DNA of 64,000 nt from Chitinophaga sp. S165. GTDB lineage: Bacteria; Bacteroidota; Bacteroidia; Chitinophagales; Chitinophagaceae. Below the pieces are notes generated by a model. The model did no database searches and had not been told where the DNA came from. It was given only the letters and a program-made list of their open reading frames with translations. The stretch lies in the NCBI RefSeq assembly GCF_003182155.1, contig NZ_QGTG01000002.1, positions 806,001 to 870,000 on the forward strand, written 5' to 3'. Position numbers and translations under genes: made by a program. Numbering within the stretch: position 1 is the stretch's first letter; the number at the start of each line of letters is the position of its first letter. This document shows, piece after piece, positions 17,502 through 26,700 of this stretch.

Positions 17502-18166
17502 AACAACATATCAGACTTATTGCCTGGGCGATGATCATCAGCTTTGCGGGGTCTCTGCCGCTGGGAACACTTAATCTTACAGTTGCTAATTTCAGTTTTT
17601 CAGATGATCTGCCGGGAGCAGCAGCTTTTTCTGTAGCTGCCATCTTCGTAGAAATGCTCCTGGTACGTATTGCATTGATGGCAGTACAGCAGCTGGAAAA
17701 ATTGAAACGGTTAGTATTGTATTTTAACCTGATCGCCGGGGGGATACTATTACTGCTTGCGTTTAACAGCCTGATGGCCGCCTGGCAAAAGCTGGAGTTC
17801 AGTGCGGAATTGCCTTTTACAGACCTGCATCCTTTGGTCTTAGGGCTGTTGCTGAGTGTTATCAATCCCCTGCATGTACCTTTCTGGATTGGATGGACAG
17901 CTGTGCTGAAGTCTAAGCATGTATTGGATGATAACAATGCTTCTCATAACTTTTATGTTTTAGCGATAGGTCTGGGTACTGCAATGGCATTTGGGTTATA
18001 TGCACTCGCCGGACGCTTTTTGATCGATCATCTGGTACAGCAGCACGTGTTGTTGAACTGGATAGTGGGGATAACATTGCTGGTAACAGCACTGGTGCAA
18101 CTCTATAAGGCGTTTTTTGTACAACCGGCTCCTGTGTTAACAGGGACCAGCCGTATAAATGAGTAA
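17498..18166 (+). CDS. LysE-type amino-acid exporter family protein
   Basis: This 222-residue inner-membrane protein has about six helices and the N-terminal PLGTLNLTVAN pattern that replaces the usual PGP of LysE/RhtB exporters. The second half has INPLHVPFWIGWT. It probably exports an amino acid or small amide. The start at 17498 overlaps the stop of the ATP-grasp gene, so coupled translation and a shared pathway are likely. The gene is convergent with the second AraC gene (18-nt gap). Confidence 0.8.
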   Translation: MKQHIRLIAWAMIISFAGSLPLGTLNLTVANFSFSDDLPGAAAFSVAAIFVEMLLVRIALMAVQQLEKLKRLVLYFNLIAGGILLLLAFNSLMAAWQKLEFSAELPFTDLHPLVLGLLLSVINPLHVPFWIGWTAVLKSKHVLDDNNASHNFYVLAIGLGTAMAFGLYALAGRFLIDHLVQQHVLLNWIVGITLLVTALVQLYKAFFVQPAPVLTGTSRINE

Positions 18167-18184
18167 AGAGGTCAACTATTCCGT

Positions 18185-19060
18185 CTAACAGTTATTGTTG
18201 TTGCTTGTAAGAATGGCAGGCTTGTTATTCCGAAAATCCGAGGGTGCAAATGATGCCAGTTTTTTGAAGAATGCACTGAAATGCGCAGCATCTGCAAAAC
18301 CGAGATCATAGGCTATTTCTTTCGATGTTTTGTCAGTATATATTAGCAGCCGTTTTGCCTCAAGCAGTACTCTATCTTGTATAATGGCCAATGGGGACTT
18401 GTCATTGTACAGGGCAAAAAGGTTAGCAAGGGTTTTGGGAGAGCGGTTCAGCTGATCTGCATAGAACTTGACACGGTGTTCAACCTTGTAGTTCTTTTCC
18501 ACCAGCAGATTGTATTGGCGAACTATGCTAAGCTTTGATTCGGGAAGTTCTTCTTCATTCAGGAATTGTTCTTTTGCCAGGCGGGTGATAATAATGATCA
18601 GTCTTTTCAGGAGCATTTGCAGCATGTCCTGCTGGATGTTGTCTACCGTCTCAAACTCATCCAGAAAAACCTTTAACAGCAGGTCGATTTTATACTGCAT
18701 TACATTATTCAGCGCAATGAACATCATATCCCTTGAGCCATAAAACAGAAAGCCTACACAACTTACTTCCTTGTCATGGTCTACAATGCAATAGAACGGC
18801 CGGTTAAACTGCCAGGCAACAATACACTCTGGATTCGCGAACTGGAAGGTTTGATTAACCATCAGGCAGAGTATGGTGTTGTTGGGGAACTCATATTGTA
18901 CTCCGTCAATTAGTACCGCCTGGGATTCTCCCCTGTTCCAGGCTATAGTCAGCAACTTTTCCTTTCGGTCTTTCCCATAGAAGTACCGGTCAAATTCTGG
19001 CTCGTCCAATATCAGCCTGCATTCTCCGGAAGTCTTATTGTTTTTATACGCTAACCTCAT
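18185..19060 (-). CDS. AraC family transcriptional regulator (second of two paralogues)
   Basis: This 291-residue regulator has the same architecture as the gene at 12264-13106. VAWQFNRPFYCIVDHD differs at one of 16 positions from the other copy, and LLKRLIIIITRLAKEQ is nearly the same. The C-terminal AraC DNA-binding domain has SKEIAYDLGFADAAHFSAFFK. It points inward toward the 12.2-18.2 kb cluster from the far side. The duplicates probably respond to related signals. Confidence 0.88.
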   Translation of the reverse strand: MRLAYKNNKTSGECRLILDEPEFDRYFYGKDRKEKLLTIAWNRGESQAVLIDGVQYEFPNNTILCLMVNQTFQFANPECIVAWQFNRPFYCIVDHDKEVSCVGFLFYGSRDMMFIALNNVMQYKIDLLLKVFLDEFETVDNIQQDMLQMLLKRLIIIITRLAKEQFLNEEELPESKLSIVRQYNLLVEKNYKVEHRVKFYADQLNRSPKTLANLFALYNDKSPLAIIQDRVLLEAKRLLIYTDKTSKEIAYDLGFADAAHFSAFFKKLASFAPSDFRNNKPAILTSNNNNC

Positions 19061-19130
19061 GGTAGTATGAACACATTTTTAAATTCAAATGTTGTAATGC
19101 CATTCAGCATATAATCGTCTGTAAAATAAG

Positions 19131-19170
19131 AAAGTACCCCGTCTTTTAAACGAGGTACTGTTCTTTATTT
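19131..19170. terminator. Terminator of the QorB-like gene
   Basis: A 10-bp stem with one mismatch (19133-19142 with 19150-19159) and a 7-nt loop lies 43 nt past the stop of the minus-strand oxidoreductase gene. Confidence 0.65.
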
Positions 19171-19201
19171 CATTGCTCCTTAATATTTTATTTTAAATGG
19201 C

Positions 19202-20080
19202 TTACTTCGCTCCATATACCTGCTTCAGGTACGTGTCAACGCTGTCTGCTTTTTTGCCCGTCAATCTTTCAAGATCGCTACTGATGTTGGTAAACTCTCC
19301 TTCTTTGGCAGCTACAGCAAACCCGGTGAATAAGCCGATATACTCTGCGGGTACACCTGCGTTTGTCAGTTCAGCGGCAAAGACTTCCGGCGTTGGTGAT
19401 ACATAGGAGATCTGTTTTCCGGTGATCGCGGAAATTTTCGCTGCCAGGTCTTCGTAAGAGATAGCTTCTGAGCCGGTCAGCTCATAACTGTGGTTCTCAT
19501 GTCCCTCTTCTGTCAGCACGGCTACTCCCGCGGCTGCGAGTTCGCTCCGTAAAAGATAGGAGGTTTTACCATCGCCTGCCGGAAGGAACATAACACCTGT
19601 TTCCAGGGGCCTGTCTCCTATGAACAACGGGATCATCTCAGCATATATACCATGTTTCAAAATGGTGTATTTTAGGCCGGATTCCCGCAGTAATCTTTCT
19701 GTCAGCAGATGTGTTACTGCAACAAAGTGGATCGGAGATGTTGCGGTTTCATTCTTCCGCTGGAAGCTGGTGTACACTACATGGCCTACTTTGGCTTCTA
19801 TAGCGGCATTTACAACGTTTTCGTGTTGTTTACCGCGGTTGGCAACATCATTGCCCGAAACAAAGTATAGCTTGTCTGTGTTTTGGAAAGCTGCTACAAG
19901 TGATGCTTTATCGTCATAGCTGCCTATGGCGACTTCTACACCCAGTTGTTTAAATGCTTCCCCTTTTTCAGCGTCGCGTACTAATACTTTAACATTTGAG
20001 GCTGGTACCTTGTGGAGCAGTTTTTCCAGTACGATCCTTCCTAAGTTTCCTGTTACGCCGGTTACTAATACTTTTCCCAT
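19202..20080 (-). CDS. NmrA/QorB-like NAD(P)H-binding oxidoreductase
   Basis: This 292-residue cytoplasmic protein has a Rossmann N-terminus (MGKVLVTGVTGNLGRIVLEK), the GxxGxxG-type nucleotide site, and later YTSFQRKNE and HGIYAEM motifs of the NmrA/QorB group. QorB-type proteins reduce quinones with NADPH. A divergent HxlR regulator lies 150 nt away, an arrangement known for quinone- or redox-sensing pairs. The substrate is inferred, not shown. Confidence 0.85.
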   Translation of the reverse strand: MGKVLVTGVTGNLGRIVLEKLLHKVPASNVKVLVRDAEKGEAFKQLGVEVAIGSYDDKASLVAAFQNTDKLYFVSGNDVANRGKQHENVVNAAIEAKVGHVVYTSFQRKNETATSPIHFVAVTHLLTERLLRESGLKYTILKHGIYAEMIPLFIGDRPLETGVMFLPAGDGKTSYLLRSELAAAGVAVLTEEGHENHSYELTGSEAISYEDLAAKISAITGKQISYVSPTPEVFAAELTNAGVPAEYIGLFTGFAVAAKEGEFTNISSDLERLTGKKADSVDTYLKQVYGAK

Positions 20081-20119
20081 TTTACGTTATTTTACAATAT
20101 TGGTTACTTAATTATCTTA

Positions 20120-20136
20120 ACTTACTTTTGGTAAGT
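20120..20136. promoter_or_regulatory. Candidate HxlR operator overlapping a -7 box
   Basis: ACTTAC and GTAAGT form a perfect inverted repeat with a 5-nt spacer between the divergent QorB-like and HxlR genes. The plus-strand TACTTTTG (20123-20130) inside it matches the -7 consensus, so binding would block transcription. Confidence 0.55.
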
Positions 20137-20230
20137 CAAAGGTATGGCACTGCTAAATCGCTGACAAGAAGGCACCGCGCGGTTTGATTGTTACGCTGAA
20201 GTAACTATTGTTGAAAATCAATGTATTGAG

Positions 20231-20602
20231 ATGAAAAAAAATCAGGGAAAATGTGGAGTTGCTCCCGAAGGGTGTGCCGTAAGGAACGTATTGGACCGCC
20301 TCGGGGATAAATGGTCCATGCTTGTTGTCACTATCCTGGGGGAAGAAGGCACTATGCGGTTCAATCAATTACACCATGAAATAGGCGACATCTCTCAGAA
20401 GATGCTGACCGTTACGCTCAAGAGCCTGGAGGCGGACGGACTGGTGACCCGCAAGGTATATGCAGAAATTCCACCTAAGGTTGAATACACACTGACCGAA
20501 AGAGGGACCAGCCTGTTGCCACATCTTGCAGGCCTCGCGGAATGGGCTACGACCCATATGGAGGGCATCTATGCATCCCGTGAAAAGTATGCTGGGGTGT
20601 AA
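20231..20602 (+). CDS. HxlR family transcriptional regulator
   Basis: This 123-residue winged-helix protein has the HxlR pattern DRLGDKWSMLVVTILGEEG and an LKSLEADGLVTRKVY wing. Cysteines at positions 8 and 15 near the N-terminus could sense oxidants or quinones, as in QorR/HypR-type members, but this is inference. It is divergent from the QorB-like gene. Confidence 0.9.
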   Translation: MKKNQGKCGVAPEGCAVRNVLDRLGDKWSMLVVTILGEEGTMRFNQLHHEIGDISQKMLTVTLKSLEADGLVTRKVYAEIPPKVEYTLTERGTSLLPHLAGLAEWATTHMEGIYASREKYAGV

Positions 20603-20647
20603 ACTCCAATTAATGCTATCTTTACAGATAGTTTTAATTGATTCTTA

Positions 20648-21334
20648 ATGCAAAACAATAGCAGGTTTATTGCCATTGAAGGACTGGATGGAGCGGGTAA
20701 ATCTACCCAGATCGCTTTACTGACAGAATATTTCAATAAGCAGGGAATAGAAACAAGGTTCGTACATTTTCCTATTGTACAGGAGGGTATATTCGGAGCG
20801 CTGATCGCGAGGTTCCTGAGAGGAGAATTCGGAGATGTAAAGAGCGTACATCCGCAATTGGTGGCGCTGTTATTTGCAGAAGACAGAAAAGCATTTGCAC
20901 ACAATATTAACGAATGGCTGGCCAGCGGATATGTAGTACTGGTAGACCGGTATGTATTATCCAATATAGCCTTTCAGTGCGCGAAGCTGCACACAGAAGA
21001 AGAGAAAAAAGAGTTGCGTGAATGGATCAATATGTTTGAGTATGAATACAACCGTATTCCCCAGCCAGATCTTTCCGTGTACCTTGATGTACCCTTCTCT
21101 CATACGGAGAAGGCATTGACAGAAAGACGTTCAGGAGAGGAAAGAAAATACCTGAACGGAAAAGAGGATATCCATGAAAAGGACTTCTCGTTACAGCTGG
21201 CGGTAAAACGTGAGTATGAAATATTAGCAGATACAGATCCATCCGTCACAAAGATCATTTGTTATGACAGTGACCAGCAGATGAAGTCTATTGCGGACAT
21301 CCACGCAGCTATTATACATAACATCATAAAATAA
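20648..21334 (+). CDS. tmk: Thymidylate kinase
   Basis: The enzyme phosphorylates dTMP to dTDP with ATP for DNA synthesis. The 228-residue protein has the P-loop GLDGAGKST at 12-20, the substrate motif VDRYVLSN, and a lid region rich in Arg/Glu (ERRSGEERKYLNGKEDIHEKD). It is slightly longer than E. coli Tmk (213). It lies 8 nt before map and probably shares a transcript with it. Confidence 0.88.
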   Translation: MQNNSRFIAIEGLDGAGKSTQIALLTEYFNKQGIETRFVHFPIVQEGIFGALIARFLRGEFGDVKSVHPQLVALLFAEDRKAFAHNINEWLASGYVVLVDRYVLSNIAFQCAKLHTEEEKKELREWINMFEYEYNRIPQPDLSVYLDVPFSHTEKALTERRSGEERKYLNGKEDIHEKDFSLQLAVKREYEILADTDPSVTKIICYDSDQQMKSIADIHAAIIHNIIK

Positions 21335-21341
21335 TTAGTTT

Positions 21342-22106
21342 ATGTCTATAACATCCGATGCAGAACTTTTAGGTATGCAGGCAGTGAGTGAAGCTGTTGG
21401 TATTACATTAAGGAAGATGAGGGAGTACGCCAGCCCGGGTATGTCAGCAAAAGAGTTGGATGAATATGGTGGCAGATTGCTGAATGAAATGGGTGCTAAA
21501 TCTGCACCAAAGCTGACCTATGGCTTTCCCGGCTGGACATGTATCAGCCTGAATAATGAAGTGGCGCATGGCATTCCTACCGAGAATAAAATACTTAAAG
21601 AAGGTGATCTGATCAACATAGATGTATCTGCGGAGTTGAATGGTTTCTGGGGAGATAATGGAGGTTCGTTTGTGTTGGGAAATGATATCAACAACCATAA
21701 GCCGTTGGTGGATGCTTCAAAGCTGATATTGCAGAAAGCAATCAGAGAGATCAGAGGCGGAGTAAAGATCGCCGATATTGGTCATCTCATTGAAACAACG
21801 GCAAAGAAGATGGGCTATAGGGTCATCAAAAACCTGGTAGGCCATGGTGTAGGCAGAAGCCTGCATGAAGAACCGAAAGAGATCCCGAACTACTATGATC
21901 GTATGAACAAGAACCGTTTCCGGAAAAATAGTGTTGTGGCCATTGAAACGTTCATCTCTACGAAAGCGTCTTATGCTTATGATATGGGAGACGGCTGGAC
22001 GCTGGTAACCAGTGATGGTAGTTTTGTAGCGCAGCATGAGCATACTATTATTGTAACGGACGGGCAGCCGGTGATCCTGACGGCAGCCAACCAGATATGG
22101 GAATAA
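21342..22106 (+). CDS. map: Type I methionine aminopeptidase
   Basis: It removes the initiator methionine from new proteins. The 254-residue protein has the pita-bread fold ligands: Asp in DLINIDVSAELNG, Asp in GDNGGSF, His in GHGVGRSLHEEP, Glu in VVAIETFIS and Glu in QHEHTIIVT. It has no N-terminal zinc-finger extension, as in bacterial type Ia enzymes. A strong terminator follows. Confidence 0.95.
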   Translation: MSITSDAELLGMQAVSEAVGITLRKMREYASPGMSAKELDEYGGRLLNEMGAKSAPKLTYGFPGWTCISLNNEVAHGIPTENKILKEGDLINIDVSAELNGFWGDNGGSFVLGNDINNHKPLVDASKLILQKAIREIRGGVKIADIGHLIETTAKKMGYRVIKNLVGHGVGRSLHEEPKEIPNYYDRMNKNRFRKNSVVAIETFISTKASYAYDMGDGWTLVTSDGSFVAQHEHTIIVTDGQPVILTAANQIWE

Positions 22107-22126
22107 ATAGTTTTCTGAATAAAAAA

Positions 22127-22164
22127 AGAGAGGGCCTCGTTCTACAACGAGGCCCTCTTCTTTA
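22127..22164. terminator. Bidirectional terminator between map and susD
   Basis: A perfect 13-bp GC-rich stem (22130-22142 with 22146-22158) lies between A-rich and T-rich flanks. It serves the convergent map and SusD genes. Confidence 0.9.
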
Positions 22165-22182
22165 TTATGGCAAGATATGATT

Positions 22183-23748
22183 TTAAGATCCGTAACCGTC
22201 GTTCTGAGGTCTCAGATTAGGGTTGTTACGCATTTCCTGAATTGGCAACGGGAACAGCAGGTGTTTTGTTTCCAGTGCTCTACCCGAATTTTTGTTGATG
22301 TGCCCTTCAAAGTTGTCGAAGCCGTTATTGTCTTCGTTATATACTTTTTTCAGACGCACCATATCAAACCAGGTGATACCCTCATAAGCAAACTCATGCC
22401 AACGCTCACGCCATACAGCTTGTTCGAAGGCGTCAGCTGACAGTCCTGACAAAGGATCCAGTCCAGCTCTTGCACGTACACGGTTTAATGCGTCATATGC
22501 ATCAGCATTTGGATTATCATCTGCCTGGTTCTGTGCCTCAGCGTAGATCAGCAGTGTTTCCGCGTAGCGGATATTCATCATGTTCAGATTACTTCTACCT
22601 GTACCGGCGGTGCCTTGTACACCATGAGCAGCATAGTCGAAATGTTTGAAGATGTAAGGTCTGTCTAATGTAAACGGATCGCCTTTGCCATCTACAAAAT
22701 AGGAAGTAAAGAAGAACTGCCTGTTGTCTGTACGCTTGTCTTTAGGTTCAAACTTTTTATATGAATCATAAAAAGAAGAGGAGGGTACAGAGCTACCTAC
22801 GCCACTACCCATAGCAGAGATATTCTTTGCCAGTGAGTTGTTGGGCAGCATCAGTGACTGCATCGGATTACCCTCGATATCTGCAAGATATTGCACCTGG
22901 AAGAGGTGTTCGATCTTGTTGTTATTAGCCACAGAATGCAGCTGATCATAAGTTTCGAACAGATTGATCTCGCCCGTATGGGTTTTTGCATAATCAATTA
23001 CCTCTTTTGCTTTATCTGCAGCCAGTCTGTAGTATTCATCCTTTCGCAGCGGATATCCGGCCATAGTCAGATATACTTTTGCCAGCTCAGTTTTGATTGC
23101 TGCCAGTCCCACCCTGCCGGATGCATCCATCCATGGAAGACCGGATTCTTCGGCCATTTTCAGGTCGGCAACGATCTGATTGTATACACTGTCAACACTT
23201 GTACGGTTGGGATAGAAATCAGAAGAAGCAGGCGTTTGTGGTTTTGTTACTAATGGAACAGGGCCCCAAAGTCTTACAACGTAGAAGTAAGCCCATGCAC
23301 GCATGAAAGCGGCTTCACCCAATGTTCTTTTCTTCTGTGCTTCATCCATAGGATTGATACCAGGGATCTTTTCGAGCGCGAGGTTCGCCTGGGCAATTAC
23401 TCTGTAAGCACCAGTCCAGAATTGTCTTACGTGAAGATTATCCCCATCGTATACAAGACCTAACAGGTTGTTCAGGTCAGAGTTCTGAGCAGTAGCAGTA
23501 ACTGCAGTACCTGTAGGTGCATCCAGCATCTGGAAGTTGGCGGAAAAGATACCGGCGCCGCTACCGATGAAACGTGCACGCGCATAAGCTGCATACACCG
23601 CTGCATCAGCGTGTTCCGGTAAAGTATAATAGTTGTCGGGAGACAGGTTTGACGGGTCCTGTTCTTCCAGGAATTTATTGCAACCGGTCGTAAACAAGCT
23701 ACTACCGATCAATATGCTAAGTGCGGTTTTTATAATGTAGTTCTTCAT
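22183..23748 (-). CDS. RagB/SusD family nutrient-binding outer-membrane lipoprotein
   Basis: This 521-residue protein has a lipoprotein signal ending TTGC (MKNYIIKTALSILIGSSLF, then TTGCNKFLEE). The SusD helical TPR-like body follows, with QANLALEKIPGI, AFMRAWAYFYVVRLWG and a C-terminal AVWRERWHEFAYEGITWFDMVRLK. It binds a nutrient at the cell surface and acts as a lid on the SusC partner encoded just upstream (29-nt gap). The ligand is unknown, as no glycoside hydrolase or sensor gene is nearby. Confidence 0.95.
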   Translation of the reverse strand: MKNYIIKTALSILIGSSLFTTGCNKFLEEQDPSNLSPDNYYTLPEHADAAVYAAYARARFIGSGAGIFSANFQMLDAPTGTAVTATAQNSDLNNLLGLVYDGDNLHVRQFWTGAYRVIAQANLALEKIPGINPMDEAQKKRTLGEAAFMRAWAYFYVVRLWGPVPLVTKPQTPASSDFYPNRTSVDSVYNQIVADLKMAEESGLPWMDASGRVGLAAIKTELAKVYLTMAGYPLRKDEYYRLAADKAKEVIDYAKTHTGEINLFETYDQLHSVANNNKIEHLFQVQYLADIEGNPMQSLMLPNNSLAKNISAMGSGVGSSVPSSSFYDSYKKFEPKDKRTDNRQFFFTSYFVDGKGDPFTLDRPYIFKHFDYAAHGVQGTAGTGRSNLNMMNIRYAETLLIYAEAQNQADDNPNADAYDALNRVRARAGLDPLSGLSADAFEQAVWRERWHEFAYEGITWFDMVRLKKVYNEDNNGFDNFEGHINKNSGRALETKHLLFPLPIQEMRNNPNLRPQNDGYGS

Positions 23749-23777
23749 GAGCATCTCTTTTTCTGATGAATGTTAGA

Positions 23778-26700
23778 TTAGAAAGCAACGTTTGCACCAA
23801 GCTGGAACGTAGTTGGTTTCGGATAATCAAAGAATGTTTGACCCTGTGCAAATGGTTGTGAGTAAGTGCTTACCTCAGGATCATTACCACTGAACTTAGT
23901 AGCAAGGAAGAAGTTCTGTACGGAAGCATATACTCTCAGTTTGCTGAGATGCAGGCGTTTCAGTTTTTCGGCAGAGAAATTATAACCTAATGCCAGGTTT
24001 CTACCACGGAGGAAGGAACCATCTTCTACCCAACGGGTATCCACGTTGGTAACATAACCAGCATCCGGATGACGTGGAGCCGCGATATCAGTATTCTGAT
24101 GATCAGGTGTCCAGTAATTCAGTACTGAGCTGAAGCTGTTAGCCAGGCCTGTACGGTCTTCACCGGAGTGGTGGGTCATGTTCAGTACATCGTTACCATA
24201 AACGAACTGCAGTTCAACGGTCAGGTCCAGGTTTTTGTACTTGAAGGTGTTAAAGAAACCACCCCATCCATCAGGATTACCATTACCAATGATCTGACGG
24301 TCAGCATCGTTGATTGCATGGTCGCCATTTTTGTCCTGGTATTTAATATCACCTGGCAGAATTGGTTTACCACCACGGTAATCTTTAAACAGTGCCGCTT
24401 CAGCAGCATCTTTTGTTGACCAGGTACCTTCGCGTACCAGACCCCAGAAGGAACCTACAGGTTCACCTACACGGATGATGTTTGTCTGGTTAGTGAAGTT
24501 TGGACCGCCGATGCCGAAGATGTCAGCAGGAGTAGCCAGGGCAAGTACTTTATTTTTGTTGAAAGAGATGTTGAAAGTAGTAGACCAGGAGAAGTTTTTA
24601 GTCTCAATATTCACGGTGTTCAGACCGAGTTCCAGACCTTTGTTCTCCATAGCACCGATGTTCCGGCTAATAATGGTATAACCGCTGGTGGTAGGTACCG
24701 GAGCATCCAACAGCATGTCTGTTGTTTTCCTGTAGTAGATATCACCTTCCAGGGAGATCCTGTTCTTTAACAGACCCAGTTCCACACCAAAGTCATACTG
24801 TGCTGTTTTTTCCCATTTCAGATCTTTATTAGGCAGCCTGTTGGTACCCATACCCTGAACTTTCTGGCCGTTCAATGGGAACGCATAGTCGTTGCTTGCA
24901 GTCAACAATGACAGGGAGCTGTAAGGTGGAATTTCAGAGTTACCTGTCAAACCGTAGCTCGTACGCAGTTTCAATGTAGAGATGGTTGGATTGTCTTTCA
25001 GGAAAGGCTCTTCAGATGCACGCCATGCCAACGCTGCGGAAGGGAAGAATGCATATTTGTTGTTAGGACCGAACTTGGAAGAACCATCCACACGACCTGT
25101 GAAGGTAACGAGGTACTTATCTTTAAAGCCATAGTTAACACGGCCAAAGTAAGAGTTGAAGGCAAAACCGAGGTTACGTGATCCTGCACCGGATGAAGGG
25201 ATCAGACCAGCGGAACCGAGGCTGTTAGTTTCCAGGTAATCGGTAGAGAAGTTCTCACCACGCACGTTGAAACCAAAGATGTTGTCTTCCTGCCAACCCA
25301 CACCCGCTAAAGCGTTAATGGAGTGTATTTTATTGAAACGTTTGTTATAGGTCAGGTAGTTTTCAAATGACCAGTATGTTTCCCTGTCGTTAGCCACGAT
25401 CGCGATACCTTTCTGGGTAGCAGAAATGTCTATCAGAGAGCGTCCGTTCCATTCGTTACGACCGCGGGTCACTACGTTAGCACCTATAACACTGCGGAAT
25501 TCCAGGCCTTTAGCCAGGGTGATGGTTGCATATGCGTTACCCAGTACGTTCTGTGTCTGAAGGATGTATTTACGATCAGTCAGAATGTGAACAGGGTTTG
25601 AACCACCTTCTGCACCAGGATAAAGTTTGTTATTAGAGAAGGTACCGTTAGGCATTCTTACAGGAAGGAAAGGCAGTGCCTCAGTGATCATACGTACTGA
25701 GTTCAGACCGCCTGTTCCGATATCTACCAGGTTCTCATTCTGGCTTGTGTAACCTAGTGATCCACCTACTTTCAACCATGATTTCATCTGGCTGTCGAAT
25801 GTGAAACGTGCGGAATATCTTTTCAGATAAGAATTCAACAGCAGACCTTCGTCATCCCTGTAACCCAGGAACAAACCGAACTGGCTGTTTTCATCGCCGC
25901 CTGTAAAGCCCAGCTGGTGGCTATGAGATACTTTATGTTGTACAGATTCTTTAAACCAGTCTGTGTCATATTTTGGATTGCCATTGGCGTCAAACAGATC
26001 GGGATTGGTTCTCTTTAATTTCGGCTCTTTAGATACGTAGTTACCTTTAGCCCAACCTTCCGGATCATAGATCTCTGCGTTTTTCCATGCCAGGTCTTCT
26101 ACCTGCATATATTCTTTTGCATTGAGCATGTGAACGCGTTTAGGACCGATGGTGTTGTAAGCCAGACCTACGTCATAAGTTACACGGCTACCGCTGGCAT
26201 TACCTCTTTTAGTGGTAACCAGGATCACACCATTCGCACCTCTTGCACCATAGATCGCGGTAGAGGATGCGTCTTTCAGTACCTCTACTGATGCTATTTC
26301 ATTCGGGTTTAAGAAGTCAATTGCGTTACTGCTCTGTGTTTGCGCACCTACCGGAATTACCACTCCATCAATTACATACAACGGGTTGTTGGTAGTGTTG
26401 ATAGAACTGAAACCACGGATACGTACGTTGGTCTGACCACCCGGGCGACCGGAGTTGGTATTTACCTGTACACCGGGAATCCTGCCTGCCAGCGCCTGGT
26501 TTACAGAAGCTGCGGGCCTTTCTTCCAGCTGTGCGGTTTTAACAGAGGCTACAGCGCCTGTCAGGTCAGAACGCCTTGTGGAACCATAACCTACTACTAC
26601 TACGTCCTGTAAGGATTTTACGTCGGAGGACATGCTGACGTTAATGTTGGAGGCGCCATTAACCACCTTCTCCTGGCTTAGATAGCCGATGAAAGAAAAC

